The notes beneath the pieces were generated by a model. The model did not search any database. It had not been told where the DNA came from and saw only the letters and a list, made by a program, of their open reading frames with translations. From contig NC_057316.1 in assembly GCF_000687475.1 (NCBI RefSeq), forward strand, positions 434,001-498,000: a stretch of 64,000 nucleotides of DNA. Direction: 5' to 3'. This document shows, one piece after another, positions 23,579 through 35,252 of the stretch. The translations under genes were made by a program, and so were the position numbers. The number at the start of each line of letters is the position of its first letter. Positions within the stretch are counted from its first letter, which is position 1. Source of the stretch: Ustilaginoidea virens. Lineage: Eukaryota > Ascomycota > Sordariomycetes > Hypocreales > Clavicipitaceae.

Positions 23579-25887
23579 GTGGTTGTTACGAATAGATGGA
23601 AAGCAGAGGTAGAGTGGCTGTCAGTTGACTTGATGAGACTCGCTATATAGACTTCACCATCACATATGGTATGGTATGTAGGTAGCTCAGCTCAATCAAG
23701 CCTCCCTCCTATCACATCGTCCACCGTCAGAGTAGCCCTCCATCGCGGACTCACAACTGCCCTGATTGCACTGAAGAGTCTGGTGTGACGCATGCAATCG
23801 CGCACTTGCAAGCTCGAGGCACGGCCAGAGCCCTAAGATGTATTAGCCCGCATGTTTGCTTTGATACTCGTGCGTGCATTTCGTTGTAAATATGGCTGGG
23901 GGTTATATGCACCACACTTCAAATTTTTAATACCAGATACCATCTGGAGCTGGTTTCTCTCTGACGACCCACTGCCAACACCCCGCCAATCCTTTTTGCA
24001 CACGGATGTTTCGCACCGTGCAACGTTGGTTTGCCGAAACCAATATCATCTCCTGCAACTTACAAAAGACCGCATCGTATTTCTATACTTAACAGCCGAT
24101 ATCCTACGCGCCTGCGCCATCTTAGCCTTCGTCATATGCCGCTAAACCTTGGGCGGATCGAAAAATGGGCAGCCACTCAGAGGGATTCCATCCCAGCTGG
24201 CGAACCTTTCCAGGCGGTGGGCGGCTATCTGGGATCGAGGCTACTTCTTAGCTATGCTTTGTTCTGTACATGGAATTTGGTGTGCGGTAGAGGAAGCAAG
24301 CGCTAAAGAGCAGACTGGAATTCGATGCTCCCACAGCTACAATCAATTGCTTCGTCTGGGCAGCCCCTTGGAAGACGCATTCTTTCACGTCCATGTGCTT
24401 CTTGGAAATGAAGCTGGGCTGCTGACATCTTTGCTCATCGACGCATCGGCCGCGGCATCATGACACCAGACGTTTCCTTTGTGGTTGAAGCTATGAAAAA
24501 CACAGCCGATGCGCTGGTGCGAATAGGCTCGCGTCCATCCAAGATGTATCCGCGTCTCGACGTCGACGTGTTATCACCGAATCTTGCGGCCACTTTTCAG
24601 AGCTATTAGTGGCCATGGAAGATCAAGATTTTGCCGCGCGGAGTGGACCAAAAGAAAAAAAGCAACGGAGCCGAGTTGGAGTTTTAAATGCCTAGGCAGC
24701 ATGGCTGGCAGGACAGAGCCTGCGTCTCCAAGCTCTGGACATGATATTGAAAGCAGAGCATCAAGAACTCGAGAGGACGGAAGAGTCGCTCTTCCAGGTG
24801 TATGAGAATGATTCCCTCGTTCCTGGCCTCGAGTCTTTCAAGCTGACGTTTTGTCGATTGCAGAGGGCAAGAGCGTGCATGCAAGGCATCGCAGAAACTT
24901 CCCCCAGGCCATGTCGAAGCTGCAGCCTATTCGCGCCTACGTCGAGGCCAAGGTTCAAGACGGAAATCCGGAGGCTGCTTGGAGCCGGCACGTATGCGGA
25001 GAGGTTAGCCCATTGCTGTGATGCCGAAAGATACAGTTCGGCCTGCAAGGCAGGCGGTATGAAGTGAGTCTCGGAATGCCAGCAATGGTCAAAGTCTAGG
25101 TAGACATGAGAGTGTCTTGAGGAAAGCTGCAAGTCTTTCATTATACCATTTCTTAGGCAGATGGGGAATTCTATCGATGCTATGTGGTTTAATTGCAAGC
25201 CTGCCATGCCAGAAACCAGGTACCTACCTCTTGGTATGCATCAATCTGAACACGCCGATTATATTGGGTTGCTGCATTGGGCAGAACAACTTGCACGACT
25301 GGCATGAGAACGGCATGCACTATCTGCATGAGGCGGCATCTCGCTCTTAATGCTCAAGACCTTCCCAACGGTCTGGTGTTTCTAGCTGCCTTCATTGCCC
25401 GAACCTGTCAATTACGGCGAGGGTGGCGTTGGAGCTAGATTGCAGGTACCCTTCTGCATCACATCTCCTCCCTTCATTGGGTGCTTGTGCAAGGCATCCT
25501 GAAGTAAAGGGCGGGTGGATCGAAAGAGCATGTCGTGCTGCTCGGGATTCAAACTCCTTCCCTGGAAGGAAACAACTCAGTCGGGGAAGGAGACTGGCGA
25601 ACGTGCCTGCCGTAAGTTAAGGGCTGTAGCAAAGTCAGCCAGCAGGTAAAGCCCTTTTGAAAAGGAATTTGTGAGGCTGTGACTTGTTTCAATTGTCTGT
25701 CATCTTGCATCCTCAAAGAGAAGAGAAGGGTGCTTGTCGCTTTGCGCCTTTTTGCCATCTTTTATCCGACGCAAGCGGCATCCATCAGTGGTCTATTCAT
25801 ATTTGGACATTTCTTATATTGACTGCAACAGGGGACTGTGCACAGCGGAAAACTCCTCTCGTCCTCCTCCGCCCTGGGCTGTTGGAA
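23579..25887. other. Gene-poor spacer
   Basis: 2.3 kb between the AT-hook-like protein and the AAA ATPase. Frames are short and unrelated to known families. It includes the upstream region of the ATPase; an in-frame ATG at 25684 would extend that protein by 68 residues without family support. Confidence 0.55.
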
Positions 25888-28256
25888 ATGGATGCACACT
25901 ACGACAATATCAGAGCACCACCGATGGGAGACGCCTCCTTTGGTCTCATTCCAAAGATCAGGGCCTTCTACGAAGTACACGGATGCGAGAAAGAATCCAC
26001 TGGGTGGGTTAGTGAACCACCGAAAGAGCTGTCCAGTTTTGCGGCTAGAGAACACGATGGCGTGGCCATCAAAGTGTTCAAAGCCAGGGTCGAAGACAAA
26101 CTGGCTGCTTACGGCAGCACAACGCCAAAGTACTTCGCTGTCCAAGTGCAAAATCCGGCCCTCGTGGACGCTCTCAAGCGAATTCTCAGGGAGAAGATGG
26201 GCCGTCACCTTGATGCAGAGCACAGGCTCGAATTCTTTGAACCCTTTACGGACCTTTGGTTTTGCCGCGACGAAATAGCCAATCTGCGCACAATGGAGCA
26301 GGAACGAACCCGTCTTATGCCCTACCTACAATTGCTGCTCAACGTCATGAACGACATGTTCTCCACGCTTAGCTACAGGTACAAGTTCATCCACGCCACC
26401 GGTTTTGTGGATTTCCACACTGCGTGGACGCTTTTCCCTCGAGGCTGCCAAGTTTACACCCATGAGGAAACGTCGGAACTGGTCTGCAAAATACGTTCAG
26501 TTGAATACCAGCCTACCAATGGCGTTTGTTATCTCGTTGCCGAGATTGAGTATTTGACTTTCAGCGGCACCGGGTTTGTCTGGGTGTCTGCTACGCTAAG
26601 GATGGCCGAGTTCAAGGGTAACATGCCAATCACGGAAATGCTCTTCTTCCCACTCCAGCTTCACCCGCAGAAAGACGCTGTATTTAGTCGTCTAGTAGCT
26701 CGCGGCAAGAAAATGTTGAATCTACAGGGTGTCGAGTGTCGCTGCTATGATGGCATTGCGCTTGTGTCTCCAGGGGTGTCTCCAGGTGGTAAAGGTGTCC
26801 CTCTCAAGTTCCGTGTCAGTGGGCCCATTATCGTCGACGTGTTGGGATATATGAGACACAACTGTAACAAGGGGCCGAGAGATGATCTGAATCCGAGGGC
26901 AAGAAGTTACGTTGAAAACGCCGACGCTGATCAGGGTCCGCTCACCAGGAGAGCGGCTCAACAATTGGAAACGACGGATACAGCCGACCACGCTGGGCTC
27001 TCGTTGGGTGGGTTTGGCCACGTTGATGGCGCTATTCCTTACAAGCAGGAGGCGCATGACACCATGATGCGTCACGTAACGGAAGCCCAGGCTCTGGAGA
27101 ACAAGGTTGCCATGTTAGCTATGGGATCGGATTTAGTATATGTGACGGGCTTTGTTGAGGGTTATTCCCTCGAGAGAAAACTTTGGAGTAGGTTGCGCCT
27201 GCGGATGGCCCCTCCTCCCTCTCTCCTGCCCGAGCCGAGCCCTTGGGGGAATATGCCGGTCAACTAACTGGATGTGCAGTGTTCTTTCAAGTCGAAGACA
27301 TTCAACCAATTGAATGGAACACCGCCGCCTATGATGACCTCGTCTACGACGCCGAGGAAAAATACCGTGTCCTCTCCCTGGTCCAAAACCACAAATGGAT
27401 CCGGCCCCGCTGTAGCTTAGCGTCGTCATTAGGAATTCGCAGCAGCACGGCGTCCCCTCCCTTGGCGGACGATTTCATCGCTGGCAAAGGCCAGGGCCTC
27501 GTGGTGCTCCTGTCTGGCTCGCCCGGAACAGGCAAAACGCTCCTGGTAGAAGCTGTGACTCACCGCGCCCGCCGTCCAATCTATCACCTCCAAGCCGAAG
27601 ACTTTGGAACCGACGTCAACGTTCTGGCGACACGTGTGAAGAACATCTTTGAATGGGCAACATGGTGGAATGCGGTGATTCTACTCGAAGACGCAGACCA
27701 TTTTATGACGTCTGGAGGCACAGAGGGAACAGTTGGCAACGAGCTAGCGACCATTTTCCTCAAGGAGCTAGAGTACTTTGGGGGAATCATCTTCATGACA
27801 ACGAAACTCGAAAAGCCAATGGACTTTCCGCTCAAAAGCAGGGTCAATGTGCATCTGATGTTCCCAGCTCTTGGCAGGGGGGCGAGAGAGCAGTTGTGGA
27901 GGCGATTCATCGGGCGCCAGTCCGAGTCAGAGCCAGTAGTCGAGGGTTGGCCAGCGCACGGCACTGCTGCTTTCGGAGAGGAAAATTGGAAGTTTGCAGA
28001 CGACAAGGATTTTTTTCGCCTGAGTTTGTGGGAGCTCAATGGACGCGAGATTTTCAATGCGAACCGCCTGGCCAGCTGCTGGTGTAGCATCGAGGGCCAA
28101 GCAGCGGTTTCGCTGCAGATGATGGAGCGTGCCATCAAGATTACAAATCCGCAAGCCACAAGGGCGGCGGCAGAGGACGACTATGAAGTATGCTGCAATA
28201 TGGGGGACTTTTTGGGGCATGGCCCTCTGCCCTCTATTTCAAGGTTTAGTGTCTAG
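25888..28256 (+). CDS. Fungal AAA+ ATPase of the DUF7025 type
   Basis: Predicted ATPase of the large fungal group combining an N-terminal DUF7025-like domain with one C-terminal AAA module; cellular role unknown. Exons 25888-27187 and 27280-28256 encode 758 aa. The 92-nt intron has a CTAAC branch site and joins ERKLW to MFFQVEDIQPIEWN, the family junction. The N-terminal domain holds FEPFTDLWFCRDEI and the GFVDFHTAWTLFPRG segment. The AAA module has Walker A GSPGTGKT at 513-520 and Walker B ILLEDAD at 567-573, then an FMTTKLEKPMDFPLKSRV sensor region and NGREIFNANRLA. Walker B reads ED where most relatives read DE. A start at 25684 is possible but less likely. It sits in the gene-poor island. 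Confidence 0.88.
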
Positions 28257-28633
28257 TGTTTATTCTGAAGGCGAACTGGATAACGGGGATGCATTCGGGG
28301 AAAGGGGGCAGAGAGAGAAGCGACCCCGGCAATGGGGATGGATTAGAACTTTGCAAAAGGATTAGAACCTGCATGCAAGGATTAGGGCCAGCCAAGGCCA
28401 GCCAAGCAGTAGCGGCAACACGTTCCACTTTTGCAGCGGCGCAAACAAACATTCAACATTCAACATTCAAGATGCCATACGTGGCGACTCGACCGACGTT
28501 CCTGATTACGTACATACGTGTAGATAACTTTGACCAGTAATCTGGTGAGAGAAACATTTGGCCGAGGAGTGTAGCAGGGATTCTGGGTAGTACAACTAAT
28601 CAACAAGACACGAGCGGTAGGAGAAACAGTGGT

Positions 28634-28698
28634 GACGATGACGATGACGACGACGACGACGATGATGATGATGACGACGACGACGACGACGAAGACGA
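28634..28698. repeat. GAC/GAT trinucleotide microsatellite
   Basis: About 21 tandem triplets alternating between GAC blocks and GAT blocks. Non-coding context on both strands. Confidence 0.93.
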
Positions 28699-29644
28699 TA
28701 GATTAGAAAGGCAAGTTGACATCTGGCAGAAATCGCTGCTGCACGGCCCCACTGTCCAAGGGCGGGCGCTGTTCCAGGGCGCCGTTCATGCCAGGCATGT
28801 GCATGGTTAGCTCGACCTTTCGACACGTAATCCTCGTCAGCCTTCAACACATATATAAACTCGGCCTGCTGCCGTCCTCATTCTTGTGTCTTCCTGCTCA
28901 CCAGACTCTAAACATACTCACCTCGACTCAATTGTTTCTGCGTTCGCCCCTTCGCCCCTTCGCTTTGCACCGCAGCTGGCCATGCTGCATGAGGTCCGCT
29001 GACGAATGCACATTAACTACCGGAACACTGGTCGGAGTTCTCATTTCTTTCTCAGCGCGAGCCCTTCGCAGCAGGAGTCGTCTCTTCTTGCTTGGTCCTT
29101 TCCGATCTCGGGTCGTACAGGGCGCAATGCAAGAATAGGCGATGACCTGCTTGCGCAGGGCTCGTGCTGGCGAGGAGGTGCGAAATTCTGCCGGGGGTCA
29201 GGCTGTTATGTGTCATTCGTCAGAGGACCTTGAGCAACATGACCGGCTTGAAATAACTTGGAAGAATAGATTGATGGATACTGTCGCAAGCTCGGAATGT
29301 CCCAGCTAAAAAAGCGTTCTCCTGCATCCCGTCGATCTCTTTACAAGCTAGGCATGTCACTAACTATAGGCACTCGAGACGGCCATCTTACCATCTGCTA
29401 TTTAGCATGGTTCGCGCTATCGCCCCAATGTGGGATTATCCCATTGTCAAGTATTGACGGGGCTAGGGTTGCTGCTGGTATTTCAGGGTTGTGTCAGGCC
29501 CTCGATGGTAGATGGAGGAACGTGTCAAGTTCTCCGATGCTGCGAAGATGCTCAACGATGTAGGGCTTCGGGGTGCTTCCTGTATGATCAAGCTGCGGAG
29601 GAATTGTACATTAGTCCTATATCTGCAGTTTTCTACCAGCTACT

Positions 29645-29875
29645 GCGTTGTTATGCTAGTGAATCTTCCAGCTGTTACTAACCGACCCTCTAGCCCTTTT
29701 CAGGAGCTTTAAAGGCTTACGACCAACTTAACCCTGAGCTCAAAGGGGTAATATGGTCGTAATCCTTTAGAAGCTCCCGGAGCTCAGGAGTAACTTGGCT
29801 GTAATCCTCATAGGGGCTCGAGGGTTGGTTAGTAACTGCTGTAAGATTTACCAGCACAACAACGCTAGTAATCAT
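29645..29875. repeat. Imperfect palindrome of degraded, formerly coding-like arms
   Basis: Outer arms 29645-29700 and 29820-29875 are inverted copies: both read GCGTTGTT, then TTACTAACC and ACCCTC in matching order, with about seven mismatches. An inner pair (about 29704-29731 and 29745-29778) forms a second inverted repeat around GGAGCTT and TTACGACCA. Read inward, both outer arms can encode a similar peptide, LVN-x-AVTN-x-PSSP, and the right arm continues ELRELLKDYDHI. This looks like a fragment of an old repeat-family gene duplicated head to head. No complete transposon frame surrounds it. Confidence 0.75.
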
Positions 29876-30856
29876 ATTATCTTGGCATACCAAATTGACC
29901 TGCACCTAACACTTCCATACCATCTGCATAACTTTCAATATACGCTCTTCATCGGAAAGTTTTGCCATTCAACATCAGCAAAACCTGTAGTACACATGTA
30001 ACGATTCCACTGCCTATAGAACTGATACGTATTGGCAAAGTAGCGGCACCCACCGGGGAGCCGCGTGCACCGCCTGCAGCCATGCTTACTATAACTGCAA
30101 TATCCATGCATATTGGCAATCTGGTGAGACGTACGGAATAAGGCAGCTTCGTATTTCTTGGTGCCTGAGCCTGTTGTCGACGGCCTGCTTTTGCTGCAAA
30201 GCCTCCGCCAAGTTCCGAGTCGTCGTACCTCGACGCGCAGTTTCATGCCTTGGCTAGCCGACTCTGGTACAGGTCGAGAACACTCCTAGCTACCTAGGTA
30301 GATTTAACTAATGGCCTTGATTGACCATGGTGTCAGATTCTGGGTGAGTGAGATAATCCCGTCGCAAAGGAATATGGAATATAGAGGGTCCTAATGCATC
30401 ATTAGTGGTGGCGTGACCACGGTGCACCCTGTGTGAAGAATCTAGACGTCGGGTTCAAGACGCACCGAGTTTTGCGGCGTGGACTCACTGTATCGCAGAG
30501 TCGTTGATATCGATTTCGGGCGGATGAACTTGTGGCATCCTGCCGCCGGAAGCCCTCTACGGCCACGGCCACGGCCACGGCCACTTCTTTGGAGTCTTTG
30601 AGGCGGTCTTGTTGGTAGCGTCGAACGCTCCTTCCGTGTTTCACCAACCGTCATCGGCTTTGGTTGGTCAGGCCGGCCACCCTGGCGCCACCGGAGAGTT
30701 TCCCTTTCTGAAGGATCTGAATCCAAACCAGACTTCATTTTCAACTCCAGCCTCTGAAGTCGGCCTCTTCATGTTGCACTGTTCTCCATCTCAGCCGTAT
30801 CCGTCATTGCCCATGGCTGTCGAGTTTGTTTTGTGGTCACTCGTGCTTCCCCCGTA

Positions 30857-32672
30857 CTACCAAGTAATCACCTCCGAGAAATCGCTCCATTCACCGTCCA
30901 TTCCATTCGGCCGATAACGAAAGACGACGTCTGCAAATCTAGCTTCTGCATGAGGACGAATCTCAGCTGCGTGGATACGGCACCACTCTGGCACCGCCGC
31001 ACCTGTCGGCTGTTCTTCGTCTGAACAAGCCTCTTCCAGCTGCATCACCCGCTGTCCAACTTGAGCGTATAAGTACGCATCGCGGGCCCCCCCCAACTTG
31101 GACACCTCGTATAACAGGCTGATGGCACGCCGTCGGACATTGGACGCTCTGCACTTGCAAGCTGTCAGGTAAAGGGGGTAGAAAATGCCAGGCTCGAGCG
31201 TTAGATCTGGGTCCTCAACCACGTTGGTGACGGGAATGTTCCCCAACAAGGTCGCCGCACAATCCACTATGATGAGAAAATCGCGCATGAATCGGTCGTA
31301 GATGGATTCTTCGGCGTAGAGCGAAGTGGCCACGAGAATCACTCCTGTCAACGTCCTCATACGCAAGTGTGCTTCTTCAATCGGGGATATAGCCGCGCTG
31401 CTACTCGAAAGCGACTTCATCTGGTCAATTCGCCCAGAAAAGTGGTGCAGCTGTGATTCTAGAGTGCTGGCCTCGATCAAGATGTCCGGTAGGATGGAGC
31501 CAGGGCTCCCGTAACGGTACTGGTCTGCTTTGTTTCGGAGGAATGAAAACACGGTGCCAACTAGGTATGTTACTTCTGATTCTAGCTCTATGAAGGACCG
31601 GTTTGGCGCCGGGCTTGTGTCCCCAAGGGAGCGGCTGGTGGAAAATTGCTGGCCAAAGGTTAATAGGTTCGCTGCTTGCAGCTCGAGTCTTGTGAGCGCA
31701 AGCGCCAGGTCTCTGTCGACTTTCAAGCACAGGAGTCAGCTCGTTGGCTCATGTCCAAATCGTATCGTCTTTCCAGCCCTGCCTTGTTGCTTACCAGCAT
31801 ATTTATTGCAGGCCAATATGCTTGAAATGTGCTGCAAATGGCTCAGGGCCGTCTGCAGGTTGTTCATGAGCAGCTCGAAGAAGACGCATATTACAAGTCT
31901 GATAACTACCACGTTCATGGATCGATCACACACGCTTGTGGTCTGTTCCCTTTGCTTCTGTATTCGTTTTTCATAGTCAAAAATGGCGTCTCGGACTTTG
32001 GGTTTTATTGCGGGCATCGAGGCGTCGAGGGACGCCATTGCTGACTTGGTTCCCCTATATTGGCCGCACAAAGCACAGAACGCCGTAGAGGCACTGCTTA
32101 AAGACGGTTCTTCAATGGAAGTGTGAAATATGATAGGTTTCCAGCAGGGACGTCCAAACTCCTTGGCTATGCAGTGCACCAGTCGAGAGCAGACATGATC
32201 CACGGATTCGAATTCCTCTGCGTATGACTCTGCCGGCTGGAGAGATTCAAAGTGGGAAAGCGTCAAAGGCTTGATAAAAGTGACGTCGTTCTTGCTTTTG
32301 GCGGCAGTCTGGGCAACGCCATCACACTGACGGCCTGTCCTCCTGCAATTGTTGCATAACGGCCAGGTTTCATCGCAACGGACTTTACGAATCCTGAGGA
32401 CACTCGGCATCAGCTAGGCCCAAGACCACCTCCAAAGGCTCAAAACAGCAGACTTTGTGGTGTTTTGCTTGTTTCTACTTTTCATGCCGACGAGGAAAAC
32501 TCAAAACATACTTGCAAGTCCTGCATCCAAATTTGGTCTTGGTGTAACGCCTTCGTTGCCCCCGTTTCTGCTGCTTCCCGTCGGTTTGGAACGACGTCTG
32601 TTTGGCCACAGCTGTGGAAGCCCCCATGGTGTGAGCCCCGGGAAAAATCTTGAAATCATTCACCAAGTGCAT
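30857..32672 (-). CDS. Zn2Cys6 binuclear cluster transcription factor
   Basis: Fungal-specific nuclear regulator; target genes unknown. Exons 32672-32512, 32393-31795 and 31719-30857 encode 540 aa; introns are 118 and 75 nt. The zinc cluster is split by intron 1 and restored as Cys50, 53, 60, 67, 70 and 77 with spacing C-x2-C-x6-C-x6-C-x2-C-x6-C, including CRTCKIRKVRC. A basic run (RGQRRRYTKTKFG) precedes it. The rest resembles the helical middle region of small Zn2Cys6 proteins with DUF3468-like character rather than a full Fungal_trans domain. The intron 2 acceptor could be AAAG (used here) or, six bases downstream, AGAG; both keep frame and change two residues. No neighbouring biosynthetic cluster is visible. 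Confidence 0.87.
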
Positions 32673-35252
32673 GAATCCGATCGAAAATGGGGGGAAGGAT
32701 GGGCAAATTTCATTCTCATGAAGCGAGTGCAGACGAAGAGCAGCTGGAACTACGCTGCGTGAGAGCCATATATGTCATTGCCCCGCGAATCGGCCGAAAA
32801 GCGCCGGTACATGTCGAGCAAAGGAAATCCCAATGTGCAGACTTAGTTTCTGCTCTGAAGGAGACGAGGCAGGCATCAATCGGTGCCGGATGGATTGCGC
32901 CACCGCACAGAGGGGAGAAGAGCTTGGAATAAGCGACTTTACTGGTTCGGGAGCATGTCATGGATCATGAGACTGGTTGCAACTTTCCGCCTTGTTTCCT
33001 CTTACTAAAGGCAGAAGCTGCCTTTCCCGCCTTGGATTCCGCTGTAATAAATAAGGACGGCATCAGGATGGTTCCAACCCCTCAAAGGCTTCCCACCTTG
33101 GGTTCCATCGGAAGGAAGCGGCTGAGGGTCAGCCCAAAGTATTCGGCTGCAAATCCAATGAGAGTTGTTGGGCACAGTCAACATGGGGCCCGGGGATGAC
33201 GGGGATGACTGCTTCCCTGCATTTATTTAGTAAGCCCGGCCGGGAGAGTTTTGCGACCTTTGTGTCGTCGGAGCGTGCCACGAGGCCCGGCCGGTTCGGG
33301 CATGATCAGGACCAAGGGGAGGGGAGATCTGCATGGTTTGGTATGGGGCATTTTCAGATTCGGGCTGTCGTTGGAGCTTGGGTACGGAGTACTGGAAAAC
33401 GACTCCCTGACGACTCCCTGACGACTCCCTGACGTCTCCCCGAGAACTCCGATCCTACATCAAATATTCTACCCGGCTGATTGCGGAGGAAATGAGAGCT
33501 CAGCCTCTGCCTCTGGAGTCCGGACAACCAAGCACATCCACTTCACGTCCACTTGTCAAGGCACATTACCTTGCGACGGATAACCAATCTGTGCAGATGC
33601 GAAGTAAAGGGTGTCGTTTGGGCTTCTCGATGCGCAAGGTCCCACTATGCATCGTGTCCGAATTCCGCATCCATTCGTTCGTACCGAAATCGCCAGCGTC
33701 TTTCGCACGACAGAGGGGCCCAAAAGATTTTGGTGCGTGGCTGACTTGGTGGCACCGCAATGCGGTAGCACAGGCCCGACTGATGAAATCAGGTTCAAGT
33801 GGCTGGCTGACATTTTTATCGAGTCATCCGGAGAGTTTGACCTGCCGCTGCCGATGGATTGCGACGGGTCTTGAGACGGCGCGAAGGCCGTGAAATAAGG
33901 CCTCATTCATTGGGACCGAGGGATCCAGACTTGACGGAGTACATACATGGGGCAGCCTCTCCCTGTGGACTAGCAGGGATACTTGAAGGAACCTCAGCGG
34001 AACCTATTCTCACGCGTCCAGGAGTCTGGGGGGGAGGGGCCGCTGTTATGCGTGTCAGCTAAAGGAGAGGACACGGACACTTGCCGACGGGACTCGGCCG
34101 TAAGACTAACAATTCCTCTCGTGTATGACCTGCTTCAGAAGCTCGAATGAATGTTTTCCTTCGTTTGACTGACTTGTTTAAGCTGCCGATGCGAAAGAGT
34201 AGTGGTGGTTTGGGATTCAACACCACCTGCAACGCCCGTCTCAAACTAGCAGAAACTGCAAATTCCGAGGCCGACGACATGGCCAAACGGTGTCGTCTGG
34301 GACCCTTATATGGTACCACGGCTTTCTTAGTGTACGACCGCATGCTCCTTCGTTCCGCCCTGTAGGCGTTTCTGTATACGTCCTGGAAGCCTGGAATGTC
34401 ATGAGTCAAGGTACTGTACTCGCGGCCACTGCGAATAGCTCTTGGGCCACCTGGGTTCGTGTTTGTTTTCATATATTGCAGATTTCCACTGACTCGTGAT
34501 TGACATGCAGACGCTCGACATTTTCCCAAGACAGTGTACGTCAAGCATCTGTCTAGGCCAGTTCCTTTTGAGCGCGGGAAGCAGAAGAGGTGGGCAAACG
34601 GCAAACGGCAGGGTTGGGGAGTGTCAGTCCTGGATTCCTGCATCGGACATCCTCCTCCTCCACGGCTCTGCTCAAGAACAGTGAATTTCTCACTGCCGAA
34701 GCAGTTGATTTGATGCTTTTGAGTCTTTACGAAAAGCCCTTTTGCGTCTTGCTATCAAATCAGCCATTTCGAAAGGGGATAGATGACCCATCTCCCCGGT
34801 CCTCGTTTGCTTATGCTAAATCCGTGCTGCATTCTCCTGCTCACATCGTTTCCGACACGATGCGTCGTGAATTCAGCTCCACGTTGAAATAAACCACAAG
34901 CTGGCTGCGCTATACTGCTCCTGAACCAGAAAGAAAATAAACATGCTTAGTCCTTGGGCAGACCTGCCTCGAGGGTCTTCGCCCGTCAAACCCGAGCGTG
35001 GAGTCGACGTGACAATAAATCTGCACTCCAACAATGGCTGCGTTCGCATCTGAGCCCTTCGATTCACTTTGCCTTGAGACTTGCCCCGATTTTTTCCTCC
35101 CCTTGAATCCCGTGGTGAACTTTTCTTCACCTTTTTTGCACGCCACATCCAAGTTGATATTCTCGCCTCATCGTCGCTTGTTTGCATGCTTCATCTCGTC
35201 GCTTCATCTCGCCTTTGAAGATATTGCTGGTTTCCATCCATCCAATGCTGAA
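32673..35252. other. Gene-poor spacer between divergent genes
   Basis: 2.6 kb separating the Zn2Cys6 start (minus) from the RRM gene start (plus). Includes three 11-bp copies of CGACTCCCTGA at 33400-33432 and TACGGAGTA at 33383-33391. A 194-codon minus-strand frame (34059-34643) has no family signal. Confidence 0.55.

Larger units (their letters stand above)
28257..30856. other. Gene-poor spacer with microsatellites and a palindrome
   Basis: No gene supported over 2.6 kb. Contains GAC/GAT triplet repeats (28634-28698), a large imperfect inverted repeat (29645-29875) and four GGCCAC copies near 30561-30584. Confidence 0.55.

Noticed and set aside
24584..25350. Several short frames in the spacer before the AAA ATPase
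   Set aside because: All under 150 codons, mutually overlapping, no motifs or splice partners.
34059..34643. 194-codon minus-strand frame in the gene-poor spacer
   Set aside because: Starts with ATG but has no motif, no neighbouring exon and composition like surrounding non-coding DNA.
20190..35252. Biosynthetic gene cluster around the Zn2Cys6 factor
   Set aside because: No synthase, P450, transferase or transporter gene lies near it; the ATPase and AT-hook-like protein do not make a cluster.
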